Assembly: GCF_014651535.1 (NCBI RefSeq)
Contig: NZ_BMXB01000016.1
Span: forward strand, 25,464 to 89,463
DNA length: 64,000 nt
Reading direction: 5' to 3'
Source of the DNA: Salinimicrobium marinum
Lineage (GTDB): Bacteria > Bacteroidota > Bacteroidia > Flavobacteriales > Flavobacteriaceae
The notes below the pieces were generated by a model. That model saw only the letters and a program-made list of their open reading frames with translations. It was not told the origin of the DNA and made no database searches. The position numbers and the translations under genes were made by a program. Positions 43,488 to 53,371 of the stretch are shown here, one piece after another. The first letter of the stretch is position 1. Every line of letters starts with the position of its first letter.

Positions 43488-46400
43488 TTGAAGAAATCCA
43501 ATTCATTCACCATTTATAATGCTTCCGCAGGGTCTGGAAAAACATTTACCCTGGTAAAAGAATATTTGCTGCTGCTGTTTACTTCGGGCAGGAATGACAG
43601 TTATAAAAATATACTTGCCATAACCTTTACCAACAAGGCCGTGGAGGAAATGAAATCCCGGATTGTAGATAACTTGTATGGATTTTCGAAACAGCCTGTT
43701 CCGAAGAAATTTCAGCCTTTGCTGGAAATTATTTGTAAGGAAACAGGGTCTTCTGAAGAGAAAATCACAGTACGATCTAAAGAAATCCTGAAACACATAA
43801 TCCATAATTACGCTGCTTTCGAGGTGTCAACCATTGACGGATTTACACACCGGGTGCTGCGGACATTTGCGAAAGATCTTGATTTACCTCTTAATTTTGA
43901 GGTGGAACTGAATACTTCCGAAGTGCTTCAGGAAGCAGTGGAAAGACTCATTAACAGGGCTGGTCAGGATAAAGAACTCACCCGGGTGCTTATCAATTTT
44001 TCTCTGAGCAAGACCGATGAGGATAAAAGCTGGGACATCGCCAGGGACCTTTACAAGATCGCCGAGTTGGTGAACAGTGAGAACAATCAGGGTTTTCTTC
44101 AACTGCTGAAGGGAAAAAAGCTGGAGGATTTCGAAAATCTTTCTAAAGAACTGAAGAAGCAAAAAGTCCTTTTTGAAGAAGGAGTGGTGGAAATGGCCAA
44201 TAAGTTTTTTACTCTCATCCAAAGCAACGGACTTGAAAGTTCAGATTTCAGCAGCGGTTATTGTCCTAAATTTTTTGAAAAGCTTCAGAAAGAGGATTTT
44301 GAGGTAGGATTTGATGCAAAATGGCAAACTTCCATTGCAGATCAACCTTTGTATGCAAAGAAGCTGGATGAAAACAAAAAAAATATTCTCGATGGATTGC
44401 AATCGGAGATTGTGAGTTATTTCAATGAAACAAAAAGATACCTGACGCAGATTCAATTTTTTGCCGCCATTCAAAAGAACCTTACCCCGTTGTCTTTGTT
44501 GAGTGCGATTCAGGAGGAAATTTCTACGATCAAGAAGGAGCGGGCAATTGTGATGATCTCCGAATTTAATGCCACCATTGGAAGTGCAGTAAAAGACCAG
44601 CCGGCGCCATTTATTTATGAGCGTTTAGGGGAGCGCTACCGGCATTATTTCATCGATGAATTTCAGGACACGTCGCAGCTGCAGTGGGAAAACCTTATTC
44701 CGTTGGTGGATCACACTTTGACTACAGAACACCCAGAGGGAGAAACGGGGAGCCTCACACTGGTAGGCGATGCCAAACAATCTATCTATCGCTGGCGCGG
44801 TGGAAAAGCCGAACAGTTCATGGATCTTTGCGGCACCGGGAATCCTTTTAATCTGGAAGAGAAAGAAGTGGTTTTATTGCCTTTTAACTACCGTAGTTCT
44901 AAGCAGGTTGTAGATTTTAACAATGATTTCTTCCAATTTTCTTCAAGTTGTTTTACAAACCTTGAGCATAAAAAGCTTTTTGAGGAAACAAGTTCCCAGC
45001 AGCCAATAAATCTGGATGAGGGCTATGTGAACCTGTCTTTTATTGAAGCTGAAAATGCCGAAGAAGAAATGCAGGTTTACCCCGAAAAGGTGCTTGAAAT
45101 TATAAAAGACCTGGAAGCTAAAGAGGTTTCGAAAAGTGACATTTGTATTCTTACACGCAGAAAAAAAGAAGGCGTCGCCATTGCTTCCTTCCTCAGTGAA
45201 AATGGAGTTCCGGTGATTTCTGCGGAAAGTCTGTTGCTTTCTCAATCTCCGAAAGTGAATTTCATTTCGGCTGTTTTGCAATTTTCGGTAGAAGGGCAGG
45301 ATAAAAATCTGAAGCTGCCCATTCTTGAATATATCCTGGAACATCAGCTGAAAATAGAAAGTTTCTACAGTTTTATTTCTGAAAGACTTGAAATTAATGA
45401 TCAGCAGTTTTTTGATAGTCTTAATAGCTTCGGAATACATTTCAGTTTAAGCCGTGTGACTGAAGCTTCTCTTTATGAAGCAGTGGAATACATCATCAGG
45501 AGTTTTGATCTTGTTACATCTTCGGATGCGTATGTGCAATCATTCCTGGATTTCGTTTATGAAATATCTCAGAAGGAAAACCACGGAATTTTCGAATTTC
45601 TGGAGCTCTGGGAGCAGAAAAAAGACCGAAAAAGTATTGCCGCTTCACCCGATGAGGATGCGGTGCAGATCATGACGATCCATAAAGCGAAGGGGCTGGA
45701 GTTTCCGGTAGTGATATTTCCGTTTGCAAACAGTAGTATTACAGATGTTGCCCGGGAATCTCTATGGATGGATCTCCCGGAAACCCTGAGTGCCGAAATT
45801 CCCATTGGTTATCTCAAAGCCACCAAAGATATGCTGCATTGGGGAGAACGAGCTTCGTTTTTATATGATGATTTGTGCCATTATAGTCAGCTGGATGCTT
45901 TGAATGTGCTTTACGTGGCACTTACCCGTCCTGTGAAGCAGTTGTATGTCATTTCCAAGTACGAACTGAGCAGAGGCAAAGAGAATACTAATAAATTTTC
46001 GGGATTGTTCATTTCTTGGCTAAAGCAGAAAAAAGTTTGGGAGGACAACCGCCACGAGTATGAATTCGGAAATAAAGAAGATTTTCCGGTTTCTGAAGGA
46101 GAAAGAGCCAGCAGCACCTACCAGCAGGAGTGCTATTATTCCTCTGCAACAGAAGGCAGCGCGGTTTCTATCATTACCAAATCTGGTTTATTGTGGGATT
46201 CGAGTCAGGCGAAAGCTATTGAAAAAGGTCATCTGGTGCACGATATTTTTGCGCAGATAAACACTTCCGAAGATGTGGAAGCGGCTATTTCGAATGCGCG
46301 GGAAGAAGGATTGTTCAGAAATAAAGAAGAAGAGGAGATTCGGAAAAGCATTTTGAGTGTGGTAAATCATCCCGAGCTTCAGAAATTTTACGCTCCAGGG

Positions 46401-46637
46401 ACCGAGAATTTCAATGAACGTGATATCATTACCGAAACCGGCACTATTCTAAGACCCGACCGGCTTAATTTCTTTGGAAAAAATGTGAGCATCATTGATT
46501 ATAAAACAGGAGAAGTGAATACAAAGCATAAAAACCAGATCATTAGTTATGGAGAAGTGCTTACGGGAATGGGATTTACGGTAGAGAAAAGGATTCTTGT
46601 CTATATAAATGAAGAAGTCTCCGTAAGCATTGTTTAA
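43488..46637 (+). CDS. AddA-like helicase-nuclease (UvrD superfamily)
   Basis: The 1049-residue protein has Walker A in NASAGSGKT (11-19), AITFTNKAVEEMK, the DExx box in FIDEFQDTSQLQW, GDAKQSIYRWRGG, NYRSS, the motif V region VQIMTIHKAKGLEFPVVIFP and NVLYVALTRP. A C-terminal PD-(D/E)XK nuclease follows (RPDRLNFFG, IDYKTG with D1004 and K1006). It should unwind and resect double-strand breaks with an AddB partner; the AddB-like gene lies 2.9 kb downstream. The only plausible start is a TTG at 43488, which directly precedes a conserved N-terminus. Confidence 0.88.
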   Translation: MKKSNSFTIYNASAGSGKTFTLVKEYLLLLFTSGRNDSYKNILAITFTNKAVEEMKSRIVDNLYGFSKQPVPKKFQPLLEIICKETGSSEEKITVRSKEILKHIIHNYAAFEVSTIDGFTHRVLRTFAKDLDLPLNFEVELNTSEVLQEAVERLINRAGQDKELTRVLINFSLSKTDEDKSWDIARDLYKIAELVNSENNQGFLQLLKGKKLEDFENLSKELKKQKVLFEEGVVEMANKFFTLIQSNGLESSDFSSGYCPKFFEKLQKEDFEVGFDAKWQTSIADQPLYAKKLDENKKNILDGLQSEIVSYFNETKRYLTQIQFFAAIQKNLTPLSLLSAIQEEISTIKKERAIVMISEFNATIGSAVKDQPAPFIYERLGERYRHYFIDEFQDTSQLQWENLIPLVDHTLTTEHPEGETGSLTLVGDAKQSIYRWRGGKAEQFMDLCGTGNPFNLEEKEVVLLPFNYRSSKQVVDFNNDFFQFSSSCFTNLEHKKLFEETSSQQPINLDEGYVNLSFIEAENAEEEMQVYPEKVLEIIKDLEAKEVSKSDICILTRRKKEGVAIASFLSENGVPVISAESLLLSQSPKVNFISAVLQFSVEGQDKNLKLPILEYILEHQLKIESFYSFISERLEINDQQFFDSLNSFGIHFSLSRVTEASLYEAVEYIIRSFDLVTSSDAYVQSFLDFVYEISQKENHGIFEFLELWEQKKDRKSIAASPDEDAVQIMTIHKAKGLEFPVVIFPFANSSITDVARESLWMDLPETLSAEIPIGYLKATKDMLHWGERASFLYDDLCHYSQLDALNVLYVALTRPVKQLYVISKYELSRGKENTNKFSGLFISWLKQKKVWEDNRHEYEFGNKEDFPVSEGERASSTYQQECYYSSATEGSAVSIITKSGLLWDSSQAKAIEKGHLVHDIFAQINTSEDVEAAISNAREEGLFRNKEEEEIRKSILSVVNHPELQKFYAPGTENFNERDIITETGTILRPDRLNFFGKNVSIIDYKTGEVNTKHKNQIISYGEVLTGMGFTVEKRILVYINEEVSVSIV

Positions 46638-46645
46638 AAGAAATG

Positions 46646-46653
46646 TAATTTTG
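46646..46653 (+). promoter_or_regulatory. Possible -7 element for kbl
   Basis: TAATTTTG matches TAnnTTTG, 16 nt before the kbl ATG. No TTTG lies at the usual distance upstream, and the leader would be very short. Confidence 0.35.
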
Positions 46654-46668
46654 TAAAAAAATCATAGT

Positions 46669-47862
46669 ATGTACGGAAAGATAAAAGAACACTTACAGAA
46701 AGAAATAGAAGAAATAAAGGAAGAAGGCCTTTATAAAACCGAACGAGTCATAACTTCACCACAGGGTGCGGCTATCACCATCCAGGGAGGCAAGGAGGTA
46801 ATTAATTTCTGTGCAAACAATTATCTGGGGCTTTCTTCACATCCCGATGTGATTCAGGCTGCTAAAGATACCATGGACACCCATGGCTTCGGAATGTCCA
46901 GTGTCCGGTTTATTTGCGGAACCCAGGATATTCATAAAGAACTGGAAGGCAAGATTGCCGATTTCTATAAAACCGAAGACACCATCCTTTACGCAGCAGC
47001 TTTTGATGCGAATGGAGGAGTTTTTGAGCCTTTGTTCTCTAAAGAAGACGCGATCATTTCGGATTCTTTGAATCATGCTTCCATTATAGATGGGGTGCGT
47101 TTGTGTAAAGCTGCCCGTTACCGGTATGAGAACAGCAACATGGAGGACCTTGAAAAGCAGTTGCAGCAGGCAAATGAAGATGGCGCGCGATTTAAAATTA
47201 TTGTTACTGACGGTGTTTTCTCAATGGACGGACTCGTCGCTCCACTCGACCAGATCTGTGATCTTGCCGACAAGTATGACGCTTTGGTAATGATCGATGA
47301 AGCACACGCCACAGGTTTTATTGGCGAGAACGGAATAGGTACCCTTGAGGAAAAAGGAGTGCTGGACAGAATTGACATTATCACCGGAACTCTTGGAAAA
47401 GCTTTGGGTGGTGCCATGGGAGGTTACACTACCGGAAAGAAGGAGATCATAGAAATGTTACGTCAAAGATCTCGGCCTTATCTTTTCTCGAACTCTTTGG
47501 CTCCTGCTATTGTTGGAGCTTCTATTAAGGTATTTGAAATGTTGGAAAATGATGATTCCTTAAGAAATAAATTAAAAGAAAACACCCGGTATTTCAAAAA
47601 AGGGATCAAAGATGCAGGATTTGATATTATCGATGGGGAGGCAGCAATTGTTCCTGTAATGCTATATGATGCCAAACTTTCTCAAAATATGGCAAATAAG
47701 TTACTCGAAGAAGGAATTTATGTCATTGGATTCTTTTACCCGGTAGTACCAAAAGGAAAAGCGAGAATCAGGGTTCAGCTTTCTGCTGCTCATGAAAGAG
47801 AGCATTTAGATGCTGCTATCGCTGCTTTTACCAAGGTGGGGAAAGAACTCGGGGTAATTTAA
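46669..47862 (+). CDS. kbl: Glycine C-acetyltransferase (2-amino-3-ketobutyrate CoA ligase)
   Basis: The 397-residue protein belongs to the alpha-oxoamine synthase family: [24 protein letters not shown], the PLP aspartate region [10 protein letters not shown] and the PLP lysine K244 in [10 protein letters not shown]. It cleaves 2-amino-3-ketobutyrate with CoA to glycine and acetyl-CoA in threonine catabolism. No threonine dehydrogenase is adjacent. It lies between the AddA- and AddB-like genes together with an OmpA gene. Confidence 0.94.
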   Translation: MYGKIKEHLQKEIEEIKEEGLYKTERVITSPQGAAITIQGGKEVINFCANNYLGLSSHPDVIQAAKDTMDTHGFGMSSVRFICGTQDIHKELEGKIADFYKTEDTILYAAAFDANGGVFEPLFSKEDAIISDSLNHASIIDGVRLCKAARYRYENSNMEDLEKQLQQANEDGARFKIIVTDGVFSMDGLVAPLDQICDLADKYDALVMIDEAHATGFIGENGIGTLEEKGVLDRIDIITGTLGKALGGAMGGYTTGKKEIIEMLRQRSRPYLFSNSLAPAIVGASIKVFEMLENDDSLRNKLKENTRYFKKGIKDAGFDIIDGEAAIVPVMLYDAKLSQNMANKLLEEGIYVIGFFYPVVPKGKARIRVQLSAAHEREHLDAAIAAFTKVGKELGVI

Positions 47863-48013
47863 CTTTTTTATCAATAAAAGTTAAAGAAAGCAGTTAATAT
47901 AATGAGTTTAAAGTTTTCTTAAAATTTATGACAAATTTCTGAAAATTTACAAATTAATACCCCTGAATACTGCGTGGATAAAGGATTATTAAGAAAACTT
48001 TATTATTAGAATC

Positions 48014-48044
48014 TTTGCCAATACCGAATATCAGCCTACTTTTG
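48014..48044 (+). promoter_or_regulatory. Bacteroidota promoter for the OmpA-family gene
   Basis: TTTG (48014-48017), a 19-nt spacer and TACTTTTG (48037-48044) are an exact match to the -33/-7 consensus. Transcription should start near 48051, 29 nt before the ATG. Confidence 0.8.
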
Positions 48045-48079
48045 TTTCAACTAACTAAATTGAAATTAAACATTTGAAT

Positions 48080-49474
48080 ATGAAACATCTTAGCAAATTT
48101 TTATTAGCTACATTATTTATAATGAGCTTTACAGCTGTTCAGGCGCAGGATGAAAATAATCCCTGGGCTCTGGGAATTGGAGTAAACGCCGTGGATTTTT
48201 ATCCAACCGGGGAAGATGCACCTTTAGGTGGGTATTTTGAAGATTTCTTCAATGTAGGAGATCACTATAATATTTTACCTGGGGTTTCAAGACTTTCTGT
48301 GGCCAGAAATATTGGTGGCGGATTTTATTTTGAAGGTGCCGGATCTGTTAACATGATCGAAAAGTTCGGAGATGAAGGTTGGGATGACCTTACATACTAT
48401 GGACTTGATGGTACGTTCAACTATAGTTTCAGAAATGATGCTAATGCAGGCTGGTTTGATCCTGTTGTTGGTGTGGGTGGTGGTTACACCTGGATTGATG
48501 AAGACGGAGCTGCTACTTTAGACGGTACCGTTGGAATTAATTTCTGGTTTTCAGATCACATAGCACTTACAGTTCAGACGATGTATAAGCATGCCTTCGA
48601 AGACGACTTTAATTCTCATTTCCAGCATGTAGCCGGAATAAAAATTGCTTTTGGTGGTGTTGATACCGATGGTGATGGTATTTATGATAAAGATGACGAA
48701 TGTCCTGAAGAGCCAGGTTTACCTGAATTTAACGGATGTCCCGATTCAGATGGTGATGGTATCCGTGACAGTATGGATGCATGTCCTAATGAAGCTGGAC
48801 TTGCTCAATTCGATGGATGTCCTGATACTGATGGTGATGGAATCCCAGATAACGAAGACGAATGTCCTACAGTAGCCGGTACTGCCGCTATGAACGGTTG
48901 TCCTGATGCAGATGGTGACGGAGTAAGAGATAGTGAAGACGAATGTCCTAACGAAGCCGGACCTGCAGAAAACAATGGTTGTCCTTTTGAAGATCGTGAT
49001 AACGACGGAGTAATTGATCAGGATGATGAATGTCCGGATGTTGCAGGAACAGTAGAAAACAACGGATGTCCTGAGCCAGATGTTGAGGTGATCAACGAAT
49101 TGAATGAATATTCAAGAACGATCCTTTTCGACCTTAACAAGGCCACGATTCGTGATGAATCTGAAGAAACTTTACAGTCTATTGCAGATATCATGCAGGA
49201 ATATCCAAACACAGATTTCCATATTGAAGGACATACAGACAGTACTGGGGCAGAAGCTTATAATCAAGAGCTTTCCCAAAGACGTGCAGATTCTGTAATG
49301 AACTTTCTTATTGATGCAGGAATTCCTACAGACAGGCTTTCAGCTACCGGATATGGTGAAAGTGAGCCAATTGCTACCAACAATACTAATGAAGGTAGGC
49401 AGCAAAACAGAAGGGTAGAGATTTCTCTTGAAGGCGAAGATGGCCAGACAGAAAACATGGATATGAATAACTAG
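48080..49474 (+). CDS. OmpA-family outer-membrane protein with thrombospondin type 3 repeats
   Basis: The 464-residue protein has a signal peptide (ending AVQAQ), an N-terminal beta-barrel region (about 25-190), five tandem calcium-binding TSP3 repeats (DxDGDGIxDxxDxCP...NGCP type, about 192-330) and a C-terminal OmpA domain that binds peptidoglycan (ILFDLNKATIRDES, HIEGHTDSTGA, NQELSQRRADSV). It anchors the outer membrane to the wall and is a typical abundant flavobacterial envelope protein. A strong consensus promoter and a strong terminator flank it. Confidence 0.94.
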   Translation: MKHLSKFLLATLFIMSFTAVQAQDENNPWALGIGVNAVDFYPTGEDAPLGGYFEDFFNVGDHYNILPGVSRLSVARNIGGGFYFEGAGSVNMIEKFGDEGWDDLTYYGLDGTFNYSFRNDANAGWFDPVVGVGGGYTWIDEDGAATLDGTVGINFWFSDHIALTVQTMYKHAFEDDFNSHFQHVAGIKIAFGGVDTDGDGIYDKDDECPEEPGLPEFNGCPDSDGDGIRDSMDACPNEAGLAQFDGCPDTDGDGIPDNEDECPTVAGTAAMNGCPDADGDGVRDSEDECPNEAGPAENNGCPFEDRDNDGVIDQDDECPDVAGTVENNGCPEPDVEVINELNEYSRTILFDLNKATIRDESEETLQSIADIMQEYPNTDFHIEGHTDSTGAEAYNQELSQRRADSVMNFLIDAGIPTDRLSATGYGESEPIATNNTNEGRQQNRRVEISLEGEDGQTENMDMNN

Positions 49475-49497
49475 GAGAAAGATTAAAATCTTTTTCA

Positions 49498-49527
49498 GAA
49501 AACGCCCCGATTTCCGGGGCGTTTTCT
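49498..49527 (+). terminator. Intrinsic terminator after the OmpA-family gene
   Basis: AAAACGCCCCG pairs with CGGGGCGTTTT around a short loop, within 25 nt of the stop. Confidence 0.9.
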
Positions 49528-49538
49528 ATTTTTATACT

Positions 49539-52295
49539 ATGACATCATTCATTACCCAAATCCTTCAGGAGTTGCTTTCCCGTAAGGTTTCCTTATCAGA
49601 TTACACCTTTATATTACCCAGTAAAAGAGCGGGATCATACTTAATTTCCCAGCTTGCCAGCTTGTCGGGCAAACCTGCTTTTGCACCCAAAGTTATGAGC
49701 ATTGAGGATTTTGCAGAAGATATGTCCGGTTTAAAAGCCATTGATAATACAGCTGCACTATTTGAATTCTATTCGGTGTATTTAAAATGTACGCCTAAAG
49801 ATAAAGTGGAGAATTTCGACACTTTTGCTTCTTGGGCACAAACTCTGCTGTATGATTTCAATGAAATAGACAGGTACCTTATCGATTACAGATCCTTCTT
49901 CGACTACTTGTCCGATATTCAGGAAATAAATCACTGGTCTGTACAGGAAGAGAAAACTCCTATAATGGAGAATTACCTCTCGTTTTGGCGCAAAATTCCC
50001 GAATATTATGAGGAGCTTAAAAGCTCTCTTGAACAACAAAATCTTGCTTACCAGGGGATGGTGTATCGAAGAGCTTCAGAAAAAATTGAAAGTTATATTC
50101 AGCAAAATAAGAATCCACATATATTTCTGGGTTTTAATGCACTAAATAATGCGGAACAGGAAATCTTGCAGAAAATGAATGCTTCGGGAGTGGCAGAGAT
50201 CTTCTGGGATATTGATGAAGTCTTCCTGAAGGATCCTCAGCATGATGCTTCCCTGTTTATGCGCAGATATCAGAAGGAATGGCTGCATTACCGGGAGCAA
50301 CCTTTTAATTATGTTTCCAATAACTTCAGCGGAAATAAGAATATTAAAATGATAGGAGTGCCGGGGAATGTAGGACAGGCAAAGTATGTGGGGGAATTGC
50401 TGGCAAAACTCAAACCAGAAGACATTGGAAAAACCGCAGTAGTTCTGGGGGATGAAGGTTTACTGCTTCCGGTGCTTAATTCTCTGCCGGGAAATGTGGA
50501 AGAGATCAATGTCACCATGGGGTTTCCTTTGACCAGTGCACCGGTGACTTCCTTGTTCGATCAATTGCTCAAGATGCATTCCACCGCCTCACAGGAATTG
50601 TATTATAAGGATGTAATTGCTATAAGTAATCATCCACTGATTCAAAAAGTAACTTCAGGATTTTCCAGGATCATTTCTGGAAAGATTCAACAGGAAAATC
50701 TGGTGTATTTTTCCCGGCAAACATTGATAAACTTTATTCCGGAAAAATATAGAGAGCTCTTCAGTCTTTGTTTTGAGGATTGGAAGAACAATCCTGGCTT
50801 GGCAGTTGCTCAATTGCAGAAATTGATCTTCAGTATAAAAGATCACCTCGATAAAGAGAAAGATCAACTCACACTGGAATTTCTTTTTCAATATAACCTG
50901 TTGTTCAATAAATTGGATAACCTGCTGGAAACCTATGCCCACATAAAAACTATTAAATCTCTGTCTGCGATCTACAAAGAACTTGTTGCGACGCAAACGG
51001 TAGATTTTAGGGGGAAGCCTTTTACCGGGCTGCAGCTAATGGGAATGCTCGAATCACGGGTGCTTGATTTTGAAAATGTCATTATCACATCAGTGAATGA
51101 GGGCGTGTTGCCCGCGGGGAAAAGCAGTAATTCCTTTATTCCCTATGACCTTAAATGCTCCTATAACCTGCCTACCTACAAAGAAAAAGATGCGGTGTAT
51201 ACCTATCATTTCTATCATCTCATGCAGCGCGCCAAAAATGTGTACCTGCTTTATAATACCGAAAGCGACGGACTTAGTGCCGGTGAAAAAAGCCGGTTTT
51301 TGTTGCAACTAGAGATGGAAAAACAGGAGGCGCATCACATTCAAAAACTCACTGTAGCTCCTAAAGTACCCGCTATTAGTCGGCCGCTTCAGTCGGTTGA
51401 GAAGACTCCGGAAATTATTGAAAAGATAAAATATCTTGCAGGTCGAGGTTTCTCGCCCTCTGCATTGACAACATACATCAGGAATCCCCTGGATTTTTAT
51501 CACCAGTATATTCTGGGCATTAAAGATCGGGAAGAAGTGGAGGAAACGGTGGCATATAATACCTTGGGGACCGTGGTTCATGATACTTTGGAGGTTTTTT
51601 ATAAGGAATGGGAGAAGAAACAAGTTTCAATTGATGCCCTGAAAGAAGCTATTAAAAGAACCCCGGATGAGATCGCAGTACAATTCAGGAAATCGTATAC
51701 CCAAGAGCCGCTTACCAAAGGTAAAAATTTGCTCATTTTTGAGGTAGCAAAGCGATATGTAGTAAACCTCCTGAAAATGGATATCAGAGATTTACAGGAA
51801 GGGAACTCTTTAAAAGTGGTGGAGATCGAAAGTGACCTTAGAACAGAAATTCCTGTTGAAAACCTGGATTTTCCGGTGTACATCCGTGGTAAAGTGGATC
51901 GGGTAGATGAATTCAACGGAAAGGTGCGGGTAATTGATTACAAGACCGGAAATGTCCAGCAGAATCAGGTAGAGATTGCAGATTGGGAAGATTTAACGAC
52001 GGATTATAATAAGTACGGAAAAACCTTTCAGATTTTGACCTACGCCTGTATGCTGAATGAGCAACAGCCGTTTAAAAAGCCGATAGAAGCCGGAATCATT
52101 TCCTTTAAAAATCTGCAAAACGGTTTCCTGAGGTTCAATAAAAAGGATAAGCCGGGGCGTGGCGCCAGTAAAAATCCCGATATCGACCGTGAAGTACTGG
52201 AGTTCTACAAAACACAATTGAAAAAATTAATAGAAGAAATATGTGATCCGGAAACAGCATTTCTGGAGAAAGAAATTCCCACATCATCATGGTAA
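49539..52295 (+). CDS. AddB-like PD-(D/E)XK nuclease
   Basis: The 918-residue protein begins with an inactivated helicase-like region (FILPSKRAGSYLISQLA) and ends with a PD-(D/E)XK nuclease domain (VYIRGKVDRVDEFNGK, VIDYKTGNVQ with D800 and K802). SPSALTTYIRNPLDFYHQYILG is typical of AddB/RexB-type proteins. It is the probable partner of the AddA-like enzyme at 43488 for double-strand-break resection. A complete iron-sulfur cysteine set like that of Bacillus AddB is not obvious. It overlaps the next gene by 7 nt. Confidence 0.85.
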   Translation: MTSFITQILQELLSRKVSLSDYTFILPSKRAGSYLISQLASLSGKPAFAPKVMSIEDFAEDMSGLKAIDNTAALFEFYSVYLKCTPKDKVENFDTFASWAQTLLYDFNEIDRYLIDYRSFFDYLSDIQEINHWSVQEEKTPIMENYLSFWRKIPEYYEELKSSLEQQNLAYQGMVYRRASEKIESYIQQNKNPHIFLGFNALNNAEQEILQKMNASGVAEIFWDIDEVFLKDPQHDASLFMRRYQKEWLHYREQPFNYVSNNFSGNKNIKMIGVPGNVGQAKYVGELLAKLKPEDIGKTAVVLGDEGLLLPVLNSLPGNVEEINVTMGFPLTSAPVTSLFDQLLKMHSTASQELYYKDVIAISNHPLIQKVTSGFSRIISGKIQQENLVYFSRQTLINFIPEKYRELFSLCFEDWKNNPGLAVAQLQKLIFSIKDHLDKEKDQLTLEFLFQYNLLFNKLDNLLETYAHIKTIKSLSAIYKELVATQTVDFRGKPFTGLQLMGMLESRVLDFENVIITSVNEGVLPAGKSSNSFIPYDLKCSYNLPTYKEKDAVYTYHFYHLMQRAKNVYLLYNTESDGLSAGEKSRFLLQLEMEKQEAHHIQKLTVAPKVPAISRPLQSVEKTPEIIEKIKYLAGRGFSPSALTTYIRNPLDFYHQYILGIKDREEVEETVAYNTLGTVVHDTLEVFYKEWEKKQVSIDALKEAIKRTPDEIAVQFRKSYTQEPLTKGKNLLIFEVAKRYVVNLLKMDIRDLQEGNSLKVVEIESDLRTEIPVENLDFPVYIRGKVDRVDEFNGKVRVIDYKTGNVQQNQVEIADWEDLTTDYNKYGKTFQILTYACMLNEQQPFKKPIEAGIISFKNLQNGFLRFNKKDKPGRGASKNPDIDREVLEFYKTQLKKLIEEICDPETAFLEKEIPTSSW

Positions 52296-53143
52296 TAAAA
52301 AAAGCAAAGAATATAGCTCTTATAGGCAAACATGGCAGACCGGTGGTAACCGATGTTTATTATTCAGATAAAGAAGAAAAGAAACCGGTACTTATTTTTA
52401 GCCACGGCTACAAAGGTTTTAAGGACTGGGGTGCCTGGAATTTAATGGCCGAAGAATTTGCGAGAAATGGATTTATGCTCGTTAAATTCAACTTTTCCTT
52501 CAATGGAGGTACATTAGAAGACCCTATTGATTTCCCCGACCTTGATGCTTTTGGAGAAAATACGTTCATTAAGGAACTGGATGACCTTGAGGTAGTTTTA
52601 AACTGGATTACCGGACAGGACTTTCCCTATGCTGAATTTTCTGCTGTTTCTAATATTTCCCTGATGGGGCATTCCCGTGGTGGAGGAACAGTCATTGTAA
52701 AAGCTGCGGAAGACAGCCGTGTAAAGAAGCTAATCACGCTGGCTTCTGTGAGTGATTTTGGCAATAGATTTCCTTCGGGAGCCCAGCTGGAGGCATGGAA
52801 AGAAAACGGAATTGCCTATGTTGAAAATGGCCGTACCAGGCAGCAAATGCCACATTTATATGAGTTCTACACTAATTTTAAGGAGAATGAAGAAAGGCTG
52901 ACTATTTCCAGGGCAGCAAAGGAGCTGAAAATTCCTTTTCTTATTATCCACGGAACTGAAGATCCTACAGTTGATGTTGATAACGCCAGGCATCTGAAAG
53001 AATGGAACCCAGATGCCGATTTATTCCTCCTGGAGGGCAGTAATCATGCGTTTGAAGCCTCGCATCCGTGGGAAGAAGAAACCCTTCCAGAAGCTTTTAA
53101 AAAGATCATTGAGAGAATCACTGCTTTTATCAAAGATGAGTAA
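52289..53143 (+). CDS. Alpha/beta hydrolase (dienelactone hydrolase/S9-like)
   Basis: The 284-residue protein has an oxyanion-type FSHGYKGFKDWGAWN, the nucleophile in LMGHSRGGG, the acid in IIHGTEDPTVDV and the histidine in GSNHAFEAS. It is therefore a complete serine hydrolase without a signal peptide. The substrate is unknown; family members include esterases and peptidases. Its start overlaps the AddB-like gene by 7 nt, so they are translationally coupled. Confidence 0.9.
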   Translation: MVIKKAKNIALIGKHGRPVVTDVYYSDKEEKKPVLIFSHGYKGFKDWGAWNLMAEEFARNGFMLVKFNFSFNGGTLEDPIDFPDLDAFGENTFIKELDDLEVVLNWITGQDFPYAEFSAVSNISLMGHSRGGGTVIVKAAEDSRVKKLITLASVSDFGNRFPSGAQLEAWKENGIAYVENGRTRQQMPHLYEFYTNFKENEERLTISRAAKELKIPFLIIHGTEDPTVDVDNARHLKEWNPDADLFLLEGSNHAFEASHPWEEETLPEAFKKIIERITAFIKDE

Positions 53144-53175
53144 TCAGGCTTCTGAAAAATTTTTGGTTTAATAGT

Positions 53176-53307
53176 AAAGAGGCTGTCTAAAAACTTTAAA
53201 TTGTCATTCTGAATTTATTTTAGAATCTCATTATTTTGATTTTAGAATTTATTAGAACCTGAAACAAGCTCAGGTTGACGTAAAAAATAATTTTATACAG
53301 CCTCTTT
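53176..53307. repeat. MITE-like palindromic repeat, long copy
   Basis: The ends AAAGAGGCTGTCTAAAAA and its near-complement (one mismatch in the outer 17 bases) enclose about 96 nt that includes GTCATTCTGAATTTATTTTAG and GGTTGACGT. These blocks are shared with the 73-bp copy at 11694-11766. It has no coding capacity. Confidence 0.75.
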
Positions 53308-53371
53308 TGTGTTTTCAGTAAATAATATATAAATAACAAAAGACTCGGTAGTAAATGTTTTCCCGATGGTT

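Noticed and set aside
48658..49080. Tandem repeats of about 70 bp, considered as a possible CRISPR-like or minisatellite array
   Set aside because: They are in frame inside the OmpA-family gene and encode TSP3 calcium-binding repeats.
53176..53307. The palindromic element as an insertion sequence
   Set aside because: At 132 bp it cannot encode a transposase. It is listed as a MITE-like repeat instead.
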